In this document: positions 39,259-48,578 of the stretch, one piece after another
Position numbering within the stretch: position 1 is the first letter of the stretch
Layout of the letters: each line of letters begins with the position of its first letter
DNA from: Falsihalocynthiibacter arcticus
Lineage (GTDB): Bacteria > Pseudomonadota > Alphaproteobacteria > Rhodobacterales > Rhodobacteraceae
Reading direction: 5' to 3'
Assembly (NCBI RefSeq): GCF_000812665.2
Contig: NZ_CP014327.1
Location: 3,687,501-3,751,500, forward strand
Length of the DNA stretch: 64,000 bases
Notes under the pieces: model-generated
The model's input: only the letters and a program-made list of their open reading frames with translations
Told to the model about the DNA's origin: nothing
Database searches by the model: none
Translations under genes and position numbers: made by a program

Positions 39259-39623
39259 TTGAACTCTTTGCACGCGTGCAAAACACGCCCCCCGATAAGG
39301 GCGGTGCGTCGTGCCGGGTGTCTGATTTGGGCGAAGGATGCGTCACGGGTAAATGGCAAAGTTATGGGGCTGGCAATGCCAACCTCAACTCTTTGCCTCT
39401 GTCTTCCGTCGCATCTCATTCGCGTTTCTGCTCCGATGTTCTGTATCAGTAATGATATAAACATCCGTTCATGCGCCCGGGCCGGCTCGCGGCCTCACGG
39501 GCAAATTTGCAGCCTTGCGGCCTAATCGGTCTGCGCCGTCGTCAGAGCCATGGCCCCGTCCCGCCGGTCGCAGCGAAACTCTCCGTACGGTACAGTCCCC
39601 ATTGGACGGCCCGCCGTAAAACG
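39259..39623 (-). other. Long, GC-rich rne leader (5' UTR)
   Basis: These about 365 bases hold no convincing gene. On the minus strand they would be transcribed as the rne leader. GC-rich inverted segments (for example GCCCG...CGGGC around 39475-39510, and CCGGCGGGACGGGGCC near 39550-39570) suggest folding. RNase E is known in other bacteria to control its own mRNA through a long 5' UTR; here this is inferred from length and composition. Confidence 0.5.
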
Positions 39624-39653
39624 ATACTAGTTTGTATTGGGGATAAAAGACAA
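39624..39653 (-). promoter_or_regulatory. Candidate rne promoter
   Basis: On the minus strand TTGTCT (39648-39653) and TAGTAT (39624-39629) are separated by 18 bases, a fair sigma-70-type match placed just after the dctD terminator. Start of transcription would be near 39617, about 360 bases before the rne start codon. Confidence 0.45.
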
Positions 39654-39657
39654 TGGG

Positions 39658-39689
39658 AAAAATGCGCACGACACAACCTGTGCGTGCGC
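39658..39689 (-). terminator. Terminator of the dctBD operon
   Basis: GCGCACG (39664-39670) pairs with CGTGCGC (39683-39689); after one bulged A the stem continues CACA/TGTG around a 3-base loop. On the minus strand it is followed by ATTTTT. It lies 75 bases past the dctD stop. Confidence 0.75.
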
Positions 39690-39763
39690 GCCCTTCATTC
39701 CCTTTCCCAAAGGCGGTAAATGACGTGACATCAAAGCCCGTTCTGCCGCATTTGGGACGTGTT

Positions 39764-41095
39764 TTAAATATAGTCCGATCTGGTCAAAGTGTATTTGGCC
39801 ATTTTCTCATTTAGCGTCCGACGGGGAAGGCAAAGTTCTTCCATAACGTTTACGATGCTACCCTTGTGGCGGCGCATTGTATTGTCGATCAGCATCCGCT
39901 CAAACGCTTCCACATATTCCTTGAGGGGCTTGCCATCGGTGGTCATGGTCGGAGCAACATCGTCATTATCTGCCATCAGCAGGCTTGCAATCGTACCCGA
40001 TCCCCGACGGTTTTGCAGGACCGCCCGTTCGGCAACATTGATCAACTGGCGCACGTTTCCAGGCCAAGGGGATTGCAACAATTGCGCCGCCTCTTGGGCG
40101 CTCACTTGAGGCGCATCACAGCCATATTCTTCGGCGAATTGTTCGGATAGGCGCGTGAACAACAACAGGATGTCCTCGCCCCGCTGACGCAACGGCGGCA
40201 AGGTGATTTTCAATGCAGACAGGCGGTAAAACAGATCGGGCCGCAGGGCGTCTTCACAGGTTTTCCCCTGCTCTTGCAAGTTGCAAATCGCGATAATCCG
40301 CGTTTCTGCGGGAGTTCCCTGTTCATTCATAAACGTCAGCAAACGCGCCTGAAGCCCTTGGCTGAGGGCCTCGATATCTTCGAGCACCAACGTGCCGCCG
40401 CGCGCGTCTTCGACCAGCGGTTGGTTGCCGCCGTCATCAATAGGGCCAAACAACCGCCGCGCCAGCTCCTCTTCTTCAAAAGCAGCGCAGGACACCAACT
40501 TAAATTTCTTGCCCGCACGGGATCCGACGGCATGTAGCGCGTGGGCCACCAGTGTTTTACCCGTACCCGTTTCGCCCTCGATTAGTACATGGCCATCGGC
40601 TTGCCCAAGATCGAGGATATCTTCGCGCAGCCGCTCCATTTCTGGGCTGGCACCGATGAGTTTCTTCATCACCGCTCCGCCGTCGCCCAATTCGCGGCGC
40701 AATGCGCGGCTATCAAGTGTCAATCGACGCGCCTGTGTCGCTTTTTTTGCCATTTCGGTCATGACATCAGGGTTGAAAGGCTTCTCTAAGAAATCATACG
40801 CCCCGATCCGCATCGCTTCCACTGCCATTGGCACATCGCCGTGTCCCGTAATTAGGATCACTGGCAAGCCCGAGTCGATACTCATCAACTTGCGCAACAG
40901 CGCCATTCCATCCATCCCAGGCATCCGAATGTCGGAAACAACAATTCCGGGATAATCGGCCCCAACAGATTTAAGAGCCTCTGTCGCACTGGCATGCGTT
41001 TCAGTGTCGAAACCCGACAGAGCCAACCACTGGCTTATCGATTGACGCATGTCTTTTTCATCGTCAACGATGGCAATCTTCATGGCTTTGGCCAT
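39764..41095 (-). CDS. dctD: DctD-like NtrC-family response regulator lacking GAFTGA
   Basis: A 443-residue regulator: receiver domain with Asp55 in VVSDIRMPGMDG, AAA+ domain with Walker A GETGTGKT (174-181), then a Fis-type helix-turn-helix (MEELCLPRRTLNEKMAKY). The loop that should carry GAFTGA is replaced by LFGPIDDGGNQPLVEDARGG (215-234), and Walker B reads GGTLVLED in place of GGTLFLDE. Such a protein may not work with sigma-54, as known for NtrC of Rhodobacter capsulatus. Its place seven bases after dctB indicates control of C4-dicarboxylate (dctPQM) uptake. Confidence 0.85.
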   Translation of the reverse strand: MAKAMKIAIVDDEKDMRQSISQWLALSGFDTETHASATEALKSVGADYPGIVVSDIRMPGMDGMALLRKLMSIDSGLPVILITGHGDVPMAVEAMRIGAYDFLEKPFNPDVMTEMAKKATQARRLTLDSRALRRELGDGGAVMKKLIGASPEMERLREDILDLGQADGHVLIEGETGTGKTLVAHALHAVGSRAGKKFKLVSCAAFEEEELARRLFGPIDDGGNQPLVEDARGGTLVLEDIEALSQGLQARLLTFMNEQGTPAETRIIAICNLQEQGKTCEDALRPDLFYRLSALKITLPPLRQRGEDILLLFTRLSEQFAEEYGCDAPQVSAQEAAQLLQSPWPGNVRQLINVAERAVLQNRRGSGTIASLLMADNDDVAPTMTTDGKPLKEYVEAFERMLIDNTMRRHKGSIVNVMEELCLPRRTLNEKMAKYTLTRSDYI

Positions 41096-41102
41096 TTAGT
41101 CC

Positions 41103-42851
41103 TCACTCGGCTGATGTGTATTCATCATTTAATATGGGGAGCGTCACTTCAAATACAGCCCCCCCTTTGGCGGCATTTCGAGCGGTCAACCGCCCCCCGA
41201 AATCGTTTACGATCCCGCTGGAGATAGCAAGCCCCAAGCCCACACCGTCGCCCGGCGCTTTTGTAGTGTAAAATGGCTCAAACAACGCGTCAAGATCGTC
41301 AATCCCTGGCCCATTATCTCGCAACGATAAAACGGCGGTTTCGCCGACGGTTAACAGGATTTCGATATGCGGGTTCTTTGCGGTTTTCGTCGCGTCCAAG
41401 GCGTTTCTAAACAGGTTAATGATGACTTGCTCTAGACGCATCTGGTCGGCCAAAATAATCACAGGATCGCGTGGAATTGTACGGGTAATTTGAACGTGCC
41501 GTTGCTTGAGTTGTGGCTCCATCATCGACAAGGCAGAAGAGAGCGCGGATCTTATATCAAAGGGCTGAAACGTGTCGCCCCCCTTGCGCGCATAGCTCTT
41601 GAGTTGCTTGGTAATCGCCCCCATACGCTCGATCAAATCGTCGATCCGCTGGAAGCTGGCTTGGGCCTCCTCTGGACGTTTTCTGAGGAGCAAAAGCTTG
41701 GCCCCCGCGAGGTAGGTTTTCATCGCGGCAAGGGGCTGATTTAACTCATGCGAAACCGCCGCCGACATCTCGCCCAATGCGGCAAGTTTAGAGCTTTGGG
41801 CTAGGGTTTGTTCGGCCATATCGAGGTGTTTTTCAACCTTCTCACGCTCGGCGATTTCGCGCTGAAGGCGCTGGTTTAGCTGGCGAAGTTCCGCCGACTC
41901 GTTCTGGAAAAACACGGAACTTAAGCGCGCACGCCGAGAGGTGAAGTAAAAGCCAAGCGCGATCAATATCGCCCCGCCCATAATTTCGAGGGCTAAAACA
42001 CCGTTCACCTTGTCACGCACCGAGGCAAATGTGGTGAAACTGGTGAGTTTCCATCCTTGGAACGGTACCCGCACTTCTTGGCGCATTAAGGCCTCACCCT
42101 GAAGATAGGCTTCCACGGGCAAATCGCCCCAACCAACCTCAGCCCAATCGCGAGTTGCATTCAAAGCGCGAGTGATAGCGGACGGCGCACTTTTGGTTTT
42201 TAGGGCTTCTTTCTCGGTCAAACCACGCCAAAGGGGTTCGGTTGAAAGGATGATATTTCCTTCGGAATTGGTTACGATCACCGCATCCGTTGTCCCTTTC
42301 CAGGAGGCCTCAAACTGGCGTAAATCCACATCCACAACGATGACCCCGATAAGGGTGCCGTTGGAGACTAACTTCTGGGAATAAGTGAATTTTGACGCTC
42401 CCGTCTCATTTTGGGACACGCCAAAAATCGCGCCATCCGTGCGAACGGCTGCGACAAAGGCTTCAGAGTTGCGCGCATTTCCCCCAAGGAGATTGCGGTC
42501 GGTGGCTGCAACCACACGTCCGCTTTCATCCAACAATTGCAAACCCGCGATGCCGATCTCTTCGGCATATGTGATCAGCTGCTGGCTTGACTGCGTAAAG
42601 TCGGATGAATTCAACGCGCCCGTCAGGACAGGGTCACGTGCCAACAGGCGTGGAACAATAGCGCTGCGTCTGATTTCGCCCACAATATTGCCCGAATAAA
42701 GCGCGAGCCGCACCTGTGCACGACTGCGGGTCGTTTCGGTATATCGTTCGGTCAAAAGTGTATTGGTAGACCAGATTATGCCCGCCCCGATGGCAATGGC
42801 AAGGATCAGCAAACCACGGGCCATCCAGCCCGTTTTTGCAACACGCCTCAA
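41103..42851 (-). CDS. dctB: DctB, C4-dicarboxylate sensor histidine kinase
   Basis: A 582-residue membrane kinase with two hydrophobic segments (about residues 12-30 and 280-300) framing a periplasmic double-PDC sensor domain that contains LLDESGRVVAATDRNLLGG and YSQKLVSNGTLIGVIVVDVDL. A coiled coil (about 315-355) leads to the kinase: ALGEMSAAVSHELNQPLAAMKTY with the His, NLFRNALDATK, DNGPGIDD and GDGVGLGLAISSGIVNDFGG. It signals to DctD. The start appears to be a TTG at 42849-42851; an ATG nine codons later is an alternative. Confidence 0.92.
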   Translation of the reverse strand: MRRVAKTGWMARGLLILAIAIGAGIIWSTNTLLTERYTETTRSRAQVRLALYSGNIVGEIRRSAIVPRLLARDPVLTGALNSSDFTQSSQQLITYAEEIGIAGLQLLDESGRVVAATDRNLLGGNARNSEAFVAAVRTDGAIFGVSQNETGASKFTYSQKLVSNGTLIGVIVVDVDLRQFEASWKGTTDAVIVTNSEGNIILSTEPLWRGLTEKEALKTKSAPSAITRALNATRDWAEVGWGDLPVEAYLQGEALMRQEVRVPFQGWKLTSFTTFASVRDKVNGVLALEIMGGAILIALGFYFTSRRARLSSVFFQNESAELRQLNQRLQREIAEREKVEKHLDMAEQTLAQSSKLAALGEMSAAVSHELNQPLAAMKTYLAGAKLLLLRKRPEEAQASFQRIDDLIERMGAITKQLKSYARKGGDTFQPFDIRSALSSALSMMEPQLKQRHVQITRTIPRDPVIILADQMRLEQVIINLFRNALDATKTAKNPHIEILLTVGETAVLSLRDNGPGIDDLDALFEPFYTTKAPGDGVGLGLAISSGIVNDFGGRLTARNAAKGGAVFEVTLPILNDEYTSAE

Positions 42852-43020
42852 TGGGATTTCTGAAGATCTTAGTCCAGAACTTGCACCGCTTCTTGTGCTA
42901 CGGCTCAGCCTAACGTCCCCCCCATCGACGGGACAGCACTTAAAGGATCGGGTGAATGGGGCGCATCTTTAGCCATAGCCAACGATACCCCCTACGCCGT
43001 AAAGGCTCAAGACGTTGCGT

Positions 43021-43689
43021 CTATGCGCTAACCAATTCGCTCACAATTGAGCGAAAGAACGCTTGTCCGTCAGTGCCAACATGGCTGGCGTCAAAAGCGC
43101 GCTCAGGATGAGGCATCATGCCCAAAACCCGTTTATTTTCACTTAGCACACCCGCAATATCGGCTGTGGAGCCATTGGGGTTGTTGCCATAGGTAAAGGC
43201 CACGCGCCCCTCACCCTGAAGACGTTCAATGGTCTGGGCGTCAGCTGTATAATTGCCGTCATGGTGGGCAATCGGGATGTCGATCACTTGGCCAGCCTCA
43301 TAGCCGCGCGTAAATAGCGTGTCGGCGTTTTCAACGACAAGCGGCACGGTTTTGCAGATGTATTTCAAGCCAGCGTTACGCAGCAGTGCCCCCGGAAGCA
43401 GGCCGGTTTCCGCAAGGATTTGAAAGCCGTTACACACGCCAAAAACATGGCCGCCCTTATTGGCAAAATCCACCACAGAGCGGCAAATTGGGCTTTGCGC
43501 GGCAATCGCACCACAACGCAGGTAATCACCAAAACTAAACCCGCCCGGAACACCGACAAAATCGAGGCCAGAAGGCAGGGTTGTGTCTTTGTGCCAGACC
43601 ATTTCCACATCGGCTCCGCTTTCGCGTAAAGCCACCGCAAGGTCGCGATCACAGTTGGAACCGGGGAAGACAATGACAGCAGCTTTCAT
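43021..43689 (-). CDS. purQ: PurQ, FGAM synthase glutaminase subunit
   Basis: A 222-residue class I glutamine amidotransferase that supplies ammonia to PurL in the fourth step of purine synthesis. The nucleophile cysteine is in [13 protein letters not shown] and the partner His and Glu are in MMPHPERAF. The N-terminus [14 protein letters not shown] is diagnostic. Together with PurS it makes up the three-part PurSQL enzyme; purL is not in the window. It lies 15 bases after the adh gene. Confidence 0.97.
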   Translation of the reverse strand: MKAAVIVFPGSNCDRDLAVALRESGADVEMVWHKDTTLPSGLDFVGVPGGFSFGDYLRCGAIAAQSPICRSVVDFANKGGHVFGVCNGFQILAETGLLPGALLRNAGLKYICKTVPLVVENADTLFTRGYEAGQVIDIPIAHHDGNYTADAQTIERLQGEGRVAFTYGNNPNGSTADIAGVLSENKRVLGMMPHPERAFDASHVGTDGQAFFRSIVSELVSA

Positions 43690-43704
43690 GGCAGATGGTC
43701 CTTT

Positions 43705-44742
43705 TTAGGCAGTAAAATCAGTAATGACGGCCACACCGGGCGCGGTTGGCCCGTTAAAGGCGCGCAGCTCGTCACTCGCGGAGGATAGAGGTATTTCACG
43801 GGCAACCAAAGGCGTCATATCCACGGCACCACTCTCGATAAGCGACAACAAGCTAGGATAGCGCCACGATGGCATGCCACGCGTGCCGAAAAGGGCGAGA
43901 TTTCCCATATAAACAGCATTCATATTGATTTGCATCTTGGCGGTATGGCCCACGGGCATTCCAACTTGAACGTGCCGCCCCAAGGGGCGCAAACATTCGA
44001 TACTAGCGTTTGTGGTCGCTTCGATGCCGAGGGCTTCGATGCTCACATGCGCGCCGCCGCCTGTAATCTCGCGGATAGCAAGGGCAGTATCACCCGCCGA
44101 GGCATTCACGGCGGCGTCCGCTCCGAGGCTGAGCGCGTGGGTGAGTTTTTCCTCAACGATATCAACAACAACAACCCGCGCACCAAGGGCCTTAGCCAAC
44201 AGAAACGCCGAGAGGCCAACGCCCCCCGTTCCATGCACAGCAACCCATTCGCCCGCCTGTACCGCGGCGCGCCCCGTGAGCGCGTGCCACGCAGTCGTGA
44301 CGCGACACCCAAGTCCCGCAGCGACGGTGGGAGAGAGTGTGTCGGGCAAAATAGCTAAGTTGTGGTCGAAAGGAACGGCAATATATTGCGCGAATGCTCC
44401 GGGTTCGATAAACCCCGGAAGCCGTTGATTTGGGCAGGTATTTTGATGTCCCGACTGGCAAGACGGACAGGCACCACAGGCCAGAATAAAGGGCGCAACG
44501 AGGCGGTCCGCAATGGCGAATTTCGCCCGCGCACCAGCCTCAACAACGGTTCCGCAATATTCATGCCCCATAATTTGACCCGGTTTGACGCGAGGATGTT
44601 CCCCGACCCACCCGTGCCAATCCGAACGGCAGACGCCACAGGCCATCACTTCGAGCACAACGCCATCTTCAGGACAGGTCGGATCAGCGACCTCTTCCAA
44701 AGACAAATCCGCGTTGTATTCCCGAAGAACGGCGGCGCGCAT
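43705..44742 (-). CDS. Zinc-dependent alcohol dehydrogenase inside the pur operon
   Basis: A 345-residue medium-chain dehydrogenase. Catalytic zinc ligands are Cys in MACGVCRSDWHGW and His-Glu in GHEYCGTVVEAG; the structural zinc cysteines are in CGACPSCQSGHQNTC; NAD(P) binds at GTGGVGLSA. Substrate unknown; it may reduce aldehydes or oxidise an alcohol. The start ATG overlaps the purS stop by one base (TAATG) and purQ follows 15 bases later, so it is embedded in purC-purS-adh-purQ. No purine role for such an enzyme is known to me. Confidence 0.9.
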   Translation of the reverse strand: MRAAVLREYNADLSLEEVADPTCPEDGVVLEVMACGVCRSDWHGWVGEHPRVKPGQIMGHEYCGTVVEAGARAKFAIADRLVAPFILACGACPSCQSGHQNTCPNQRLPGFIEPGAFAQYIAVPFDHNLAILPDTLSPTVAAGLGCRVTTAWHALTGRAAVQAGEWVAVHGTGGVGLSAFLLAKALGARVVVVDIVEEKLTHALSLGADAAVNASAGDTALAIREITGGGAHVSIEALGIEATTNASIECLRPLGRHVQVGMPVGHTAKMQINMNAVYMGNLALFGTRGMPSWRYPSLLSLIESGAVDMTPLVAREIPLSSASDELRAFNGPTAPGVAVITDFTA

Positions 44743-44972
44743 TAGGCGATCTCGATCGTGTAGCTTTCGATCACAGTATTTGCGAGCAGCTTGTCGCACA
44801 TCTCGGTGATCGTCGCCTCAGACGTGCCATCGGCAAGGTCAAGTTCAATCACTTTGCCTTGACGCACATCATTCACACCCTCAAATCCGAGGGTGCCAAG
44901 CGCATGACGCACGGCGGCGCCTTGGGGGTCAAGAACACCGTTTTTCAGCATCACATGTACACGGGCTTTCAT
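44742..44972 (-). CDS. purS: PurS, FGAM synthase small subunit
   Basis: A 76-residue dimeric subunit that carries ammonia between PurQ and PurL. The sequence MKARVHVMLKNGVLDPQGAA, the VNDVRQGKVIELDL strand and length (about 80) are typical. It lies 30 bases after purC, and its stop overlaps the adh start. Confidence 0.95.
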   Translation of the reverse strand: MKARVHVMLKNGVLDPQGAAVRHALGTLGFEGVNDVRQGKVIELDLADGTSEATITEMCDKLLANTVIESYTIEIA

Positions 44973-45002
44973 GGCAGAACTTTCCTTATTTTTCGAAGAG
45001 GC

Positions 45003-45767
45003 TTAATTAATCAGCGTCGGTTTACCAGAAGGGTGCGTCACGTTGGAGGGCATAACGCCCAAACGTGTCGCCACTTCGGTATAGGCATCGGCCAAATCGC
45101 CGAGATCTTGGCGGAAGACGTCTTTGTCGAGCTTACGGCCAGTCTCGATGTCCCACAAACGACAGCTATCAGGGCTAATTTCATCGGCCACAACAAGGCG
45201 CATGAAATCGCCGTCATAAACGCGGCCCAGTTCGATTTTGAAATCAACCAGCTTGATGCCAACGCCATACATAACGCCCGACAGAAAGTCGTTTACCCGC
45301 AATGCAAGCGCGACAATGTCATCAAGCTCCTGCTGGGAGGCCCAGCCGAAAGCGATGACGTATTCTTCGGGTACCAATGGATCGCCAAGTGAGTCGTCTT
45401 TGTAGGAAAACTCGACAATCGGACGCGGCATTGGTGTGCCCTCTTCGATTCCCATCCGCTTGGAAAACGAGCCCGCAGCGAAATTGCGCACGATTACTTC
45501 GAGCGGTATAATTTCGACCCGACGGATCAATTGCTCGCGCATATTGAGGCGTTTGAGGAAGTGAGTCGGCACGCCGATTTGCTCAAGACCGACCATAAAA
45601 TATTCGCTCAGGCGGTTATTCAGAACACCTTTTCCGTCAATCACAGCCTTCTTCTCGGCGTTAAAAGCGGTGGCATCATCCTTGAAATACTGCACTAAAG
45701 TGTCAGGCTCAGGGCCTTCATACAGAGTTTTTGCTTTGCCTTCGTAAATCTTTGTGCGACGTGCCAT
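45003..45767 (-). CDS. purC: PurC, SAICAR synthetase
   Basis: A 254-residue enzyme that joins aspartate to CAIR, the seventh step of purine synthesis. Typical segments are [13 protein letters not shown] at the N-terminus, [26 protein letters not shown] and SPDSCRLWD. The ATG at 45765-45767 gives the family start [10 protein letters not shown]; the reading frame stays open far upstream but without family similarity. It heads the purC-purS-adh-purQ group. Confidence 0.96.
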   Translation of the reverse strand: MARRTKIYEGKAKTLYEGPEPDTLVQYFKDDATAFNAEKKAVIDGKGVLNNRLSEYFMVGLEQIGVPTHFLKRLNMREQLIRRVEIIPLEVIVRNFAAGSFSKRMGIEEGTPMPRPIVEFSYKDDSLGDPLVPEEYVIAFGWASQQELDDIVALALRVNDFLSGVMYGVGIKLVDFKIELGRVYDGDFMRLVVADEISPDSCRLWDIETGRKLDKDVFRQDLGDLADAYTEVATRLGVMPSNVTHPSGKPTLIN

Positions 45768-45950
45768 TCGGGTTCCGATCTTCGGATGCTGCGGTTTGGC
45801 ACGTGAGGTGAGTCTTGTGCCCCTTCGCGCCCTATACGCCATGGGATGCTTTGCCGCAAGGTTGCGCATCGCCCTTGCGGCTTTGCGCGTGAGTTGGCAT
45901 ATGTTAGGGGAACGAATTAACACCCTTGCACACAAGCCCGAGGAAAGAAC

Positions 45951-46268
45951 ATGACAACATTTGACGATCGCGAAAACGCTTTTGAAGCCAAATTCGCTCA
46001 CGACGCCGATATGCAGTTCAAAGCCATCGCCCGTCGTAACAAACTCGTTGGCCTTTGGGCCGCAGCCTTGCTTGGAAAATCGGGCAATGACGCAACGACT
46101 TATGCGCTCGAAGTTGTGAAAGCCGATTTCGAAGAAGCTGGCCATGACGATGTTGTGCGCAAAGTGACTGGTGATTTGGGCGACCTTGCGACCGAAGCCG
46201 CTGTACGCGAAAAAATGGCGAGTTGCTTGGTTGAGGCGCAAACCCAAGTGTTGAAAGAAGTCAAATAG
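45951..46268 (+). CDS. F1-ATPase inhibitor zeta subunit (DUF1476)
   Basis: A 105-residue helical protein. The N-terminal [22 protein letters not shown] (quoted here for its pattern: FDDRE, then FAHD) and [11 protein letters not shown] segments are the signature of DUF1476. In Paracoccus denitrificans this protein was identified as zeta, an inhibitor that binds F1 through its N-terminus and stops ATP hydrolysis. The four-helix pattern and length fit. The gene is single, divergent from purC and closed by a strong terminator. The function is by family. Confidence 0.9.
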   Translation: MTTFDDRENAFEAKFAHDADMQFKAIARRNKLVGLWAAALLGKSGNDATTYALEVVKADFEEAGHDDVVRKVTGDLGDLATEAAVREKMASCLVEAQTQVLKEVK

Positions 46269-46290
46269 GCTTTCTAATCGAGTAAAATTA

Positions 46291-46324
46291 AACGCGCCCC
46301 TATCCCTAGGTGGCGCGTTTTTTT
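46291..46324 (+). terminator. Terminator after the zeta-subunit gene
   Basis: AACGCGCC and GGCGCGTT pair, with an inner CCTA/TAGG stem and one bulged T, followed by seven T residues. It starts 23 bases after the stop codon. Confidence 0.85.
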
Positions 46325-46380
46325 GTTACAATTCTATATGTTAACTCCCCCCTAAGAGAGTTCCCTTACACCTACTAGCG

Positions 46381-48483
46381 GTGGATAAAAGGGACGGCGA
46401 TGGGAACAATGTGAACACTTCGATTGATCGAGGGTCGAATGGAACTACGGCAAAGATAGATTCCATGTCGTTTGAGCCACCTCCTAAGATGGCCCGCAAA
46501 AATCTAGCCACTCTCTTTATGCGACACCAAATTGCGAGACAAGCCGCCCCCATTGTGTTGGCGATTGGCTTCGTTGCCCTTTTCCTCGACAATATGGTCG
46601 CCTTGGATGTCTCACAAATTTGGGCGGCCGTGCAAACAGTCTCAGGCGCACAGTGGGGAATGGCAACCGTTGCTACCGCAGCGAGCTTCTGGGCGGTCGG
46701 GCGTTATGACGCGGTCATTCACCGTCATTTACGCACACAAGTGGGCAATAAAACCGCCTCACGTGCAGGAATCGCTGCGATCGCTGTCTCGCAAACCACG
46801 GGATTTGGGCTTTTCACCGGTGCATTAACACGCTGGCGCCTTCTCCCTGAAATCAGTTTCCTTCAAGCCACACAGATTTCTGCGGCTGTCGCTGTCTCGT
46901 TTTTGGCAGGACTGGCGGTTGTTATGTCCTTCGCCGCGCTCCTTTTCCCTCTGCCCGTTGGGATTGCAGGTCTTAGTCTTGGGTATCTTGTCCCGCTCTT
47001 TTTGCTCCCGCCCCTCGGGCTCATTGCGCTCGTTACCGCGTCCCTTTTACAACCTCATATTTCCTTTAGAGGGCATAGGCTTAACTGGCCAAGTGTCTCT
47101 GCAATTTTCGCAATAACAGGCCTTGCAGCGGCCGATACTTTGGCAGCATCCGGTGCGCTTTTCGCTCTGCTTCCGCCTGCGCTCGAGCTTGGTTTCAGTC
47201 AGCTCTATCCCGCCTTTCTTATTGCCTTTGGGGTGGCATTGGTGTCAGGCACTCCAGGAGGCGTCGGCCCGTTTGAGGTCACGCTCCTCATGCTCCTGCC
47301 CTTTGTACCAGCAGAGCCCCTCCTTGGGGCGATCCTTGCCTATCGCGCCCTGTACTATGCGTTGCCTGCGCTTTTGGGGGCGATAACCCTCGCGCGCGGC
47401 CCATTCCTTCAGCGCGACAAGCTAAACAAAAGGATGCTGCCTCAAACTGGCGGAATCGCATGGTTTCCCTCGCGCCTCGAGGCTTTGATCCATAGTGCCC
47501 CGCGCGCCGAAGCCAATCTTTTACGCCAAGGCGACAAAGCGTTGCTGCATGCGCAGAATTCGGCAGGGTGTTTTCTCACGGCATCTCGTGGACAGGCGCT
47601 CATCGCACTGGGCGACCCTCTTGTGGCGACACATCCGCAAAGCCTATTGGCGTCCTTTAAGAACATGGCCGAAGCTGACAATCACTTGCCGTTTTTGTAT
47701 AAAATCAGCGGCCGCATGGCGCTTGAAGCGCGCAAATTTGGCATGGCTGTCACCCCCGTCAGCCGTGAAGCATGGCTTACGCCCTCCGAATTCTGCCTCC
47801 AGTCCCCAGAACACAGCCAGTTACGCCGCAAATTACGCAAAGCGCAAAAGGCAGGCACTTCCCTTAAGCCGCTGTTTAATCACGCAGACCTTCATCTCAC
47901 CTTGGGCGAAATGACGCGCGTGGCGCGCGAATGGTCCGACACCCACGGCGGCGAACGTGGGTTTACCATGGGAATATATGATCCAGCTTATGTGCAAACC
48001 CAGCGCTGTTTTCTCGCTTATAAAAACGACAGTCTTGTCGGGTTCGTAAGCTTTTCAACGGTGGCCGCGGAATGGACGCTCGACCTTATGCGCCACGCCA
48101 GCAGCATCCCAGATGGCACAATGCACGCGTTGGTAACTGAGGCGATCAAGACCGCAGCGATTGAGAATATCCCCCGCCTTTCCCTCGCCTCCGTGCCATG
48201 GCAACCCGCGCCTTCGGCCTCACGGTTGGCGCATTGGTTTTGGGGGAAGTTGGGAACCCTGTCCGGCGGCGCAGGCCTCACGCAATTCAAATCCAGTTTT
48301 GCTCCGCATTGGGAGACGCTTTACATGGCGGGCCCCAATCGCCTCGGTCTCGCCCTTGGTGCATTTGACGTGACACGCGCTATTCTCGCGCAACAACCTG
48401 CCGCCAATTTGGCGACCTCGCTCAACACCACTTTAAGCAACGGCGAAAAACGACAACTTGAAACCCTTTCACAAACATTATGA
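46381..48483 (+). CDS. MprF-like integral membrane protein with C-terminal DUF2156 (aminoacyl-phosphatidylglycerol synthase type)
   Basis: A protein of up to 700 residues. The N-terminal half (about 50-360) has about eight hydrophobic segments of the flippase type, including SGTPGGVGPFEV, the motif of the UPF0104/MprF family. The C-terminal half (about 370-680) is a soluble GNAT-like DUF2156 domain, with SPEHSQLRRKLRKAQKAGTS and the VSFSTVAAEWTLDLMRH strand. In MprF this domain adds lysine or alanine to phosphatidylglycerol. The amino acid used is not readable. The start is uncertain: GTG at 46381, GTG at 46411 or ATG at 46465, none with a strong binding site. Confidence 0.82.
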   Translation: MDKRDGDGNNVNTSIDRGSNGTTAKIDSMSFEPPPKMARKNLATLFMRHQIARQAAPIVLAIGFVALFLDNMVALDVSQIWAAVQTVSGAQWGMATVATAASFWAVGRYDAVIHRHLRTQVGNKTASRAGIAAIAVSQTTGFGLFTGALTRWRLLPEISFLQATQISAAVAVSFLAGLAVVMSFAALLFPLPVGIAGLSLGYLVPLFLLPPLGLIALVTASLLQPHISFRGHRLNWPSVSAIFAITGLAAADTLAASGALFALLPPALELGFSQLYPAFLIAFGVALVSGTPGGVGPFEVTLLMLLPFVPAEPLLGAILAYRALYYALPALLGAITLARGPFLQRDKLNKRMLPQTGGIAWFPSRLEALIHSAPRAEANLLRQGDKALLHAQNSAGCFLTASRGQALIALGDPLVATHPQSLLASFKNMAEADNHLPFLYKISGRMALEARKFGMAVTPVSREAWLTPSEFCLQSPEHSQLRRKLRKAQKAGTSLKPLFNHADLHLTLGEMTRVAREWSDTHGGERGFTMGIYDPAYVQTQRCFLAYKNDSLVGFVSFSTVAAEWTLDLMRHASSIPDGTMHALVTEAIKTAAIENIPRLSLASVPWQPAPSASRLAHWFWGKLGTLSGGAGLTQFKSSFAPHWETLYMAGPNRLGLALGAFDVTRAILAQQPAANLATSLNTTLSNGEKRQLETLSQTL

Positions 48484-48532
48484 CGATAATGAATTTGCAC
48501 CTTGGCGTAAAAACTGGCATTTGACCGCAAGC

Positions 48533-48551
48533 CCCCCACTTAATGTGGGGG
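48533..48551 (+). other. Hairpin upstream of the homocysteine methyltransferase gene
   Basis: CCCCCAC (48533-48539) and GTGGGGG (48545-48551) form a perfect 7-bp stem with loop TTAAT, 50 bases past the mprF-like stop and 28 bases before the methyltransferase ATG. A short T-rich stretch follows (GTGTTTTTG). It could be a terminator or a leader element. Confidence 0.5.
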
Positions 48552-48578
48552 TATACGTGTTTTTGAAAGGCAGATCCC

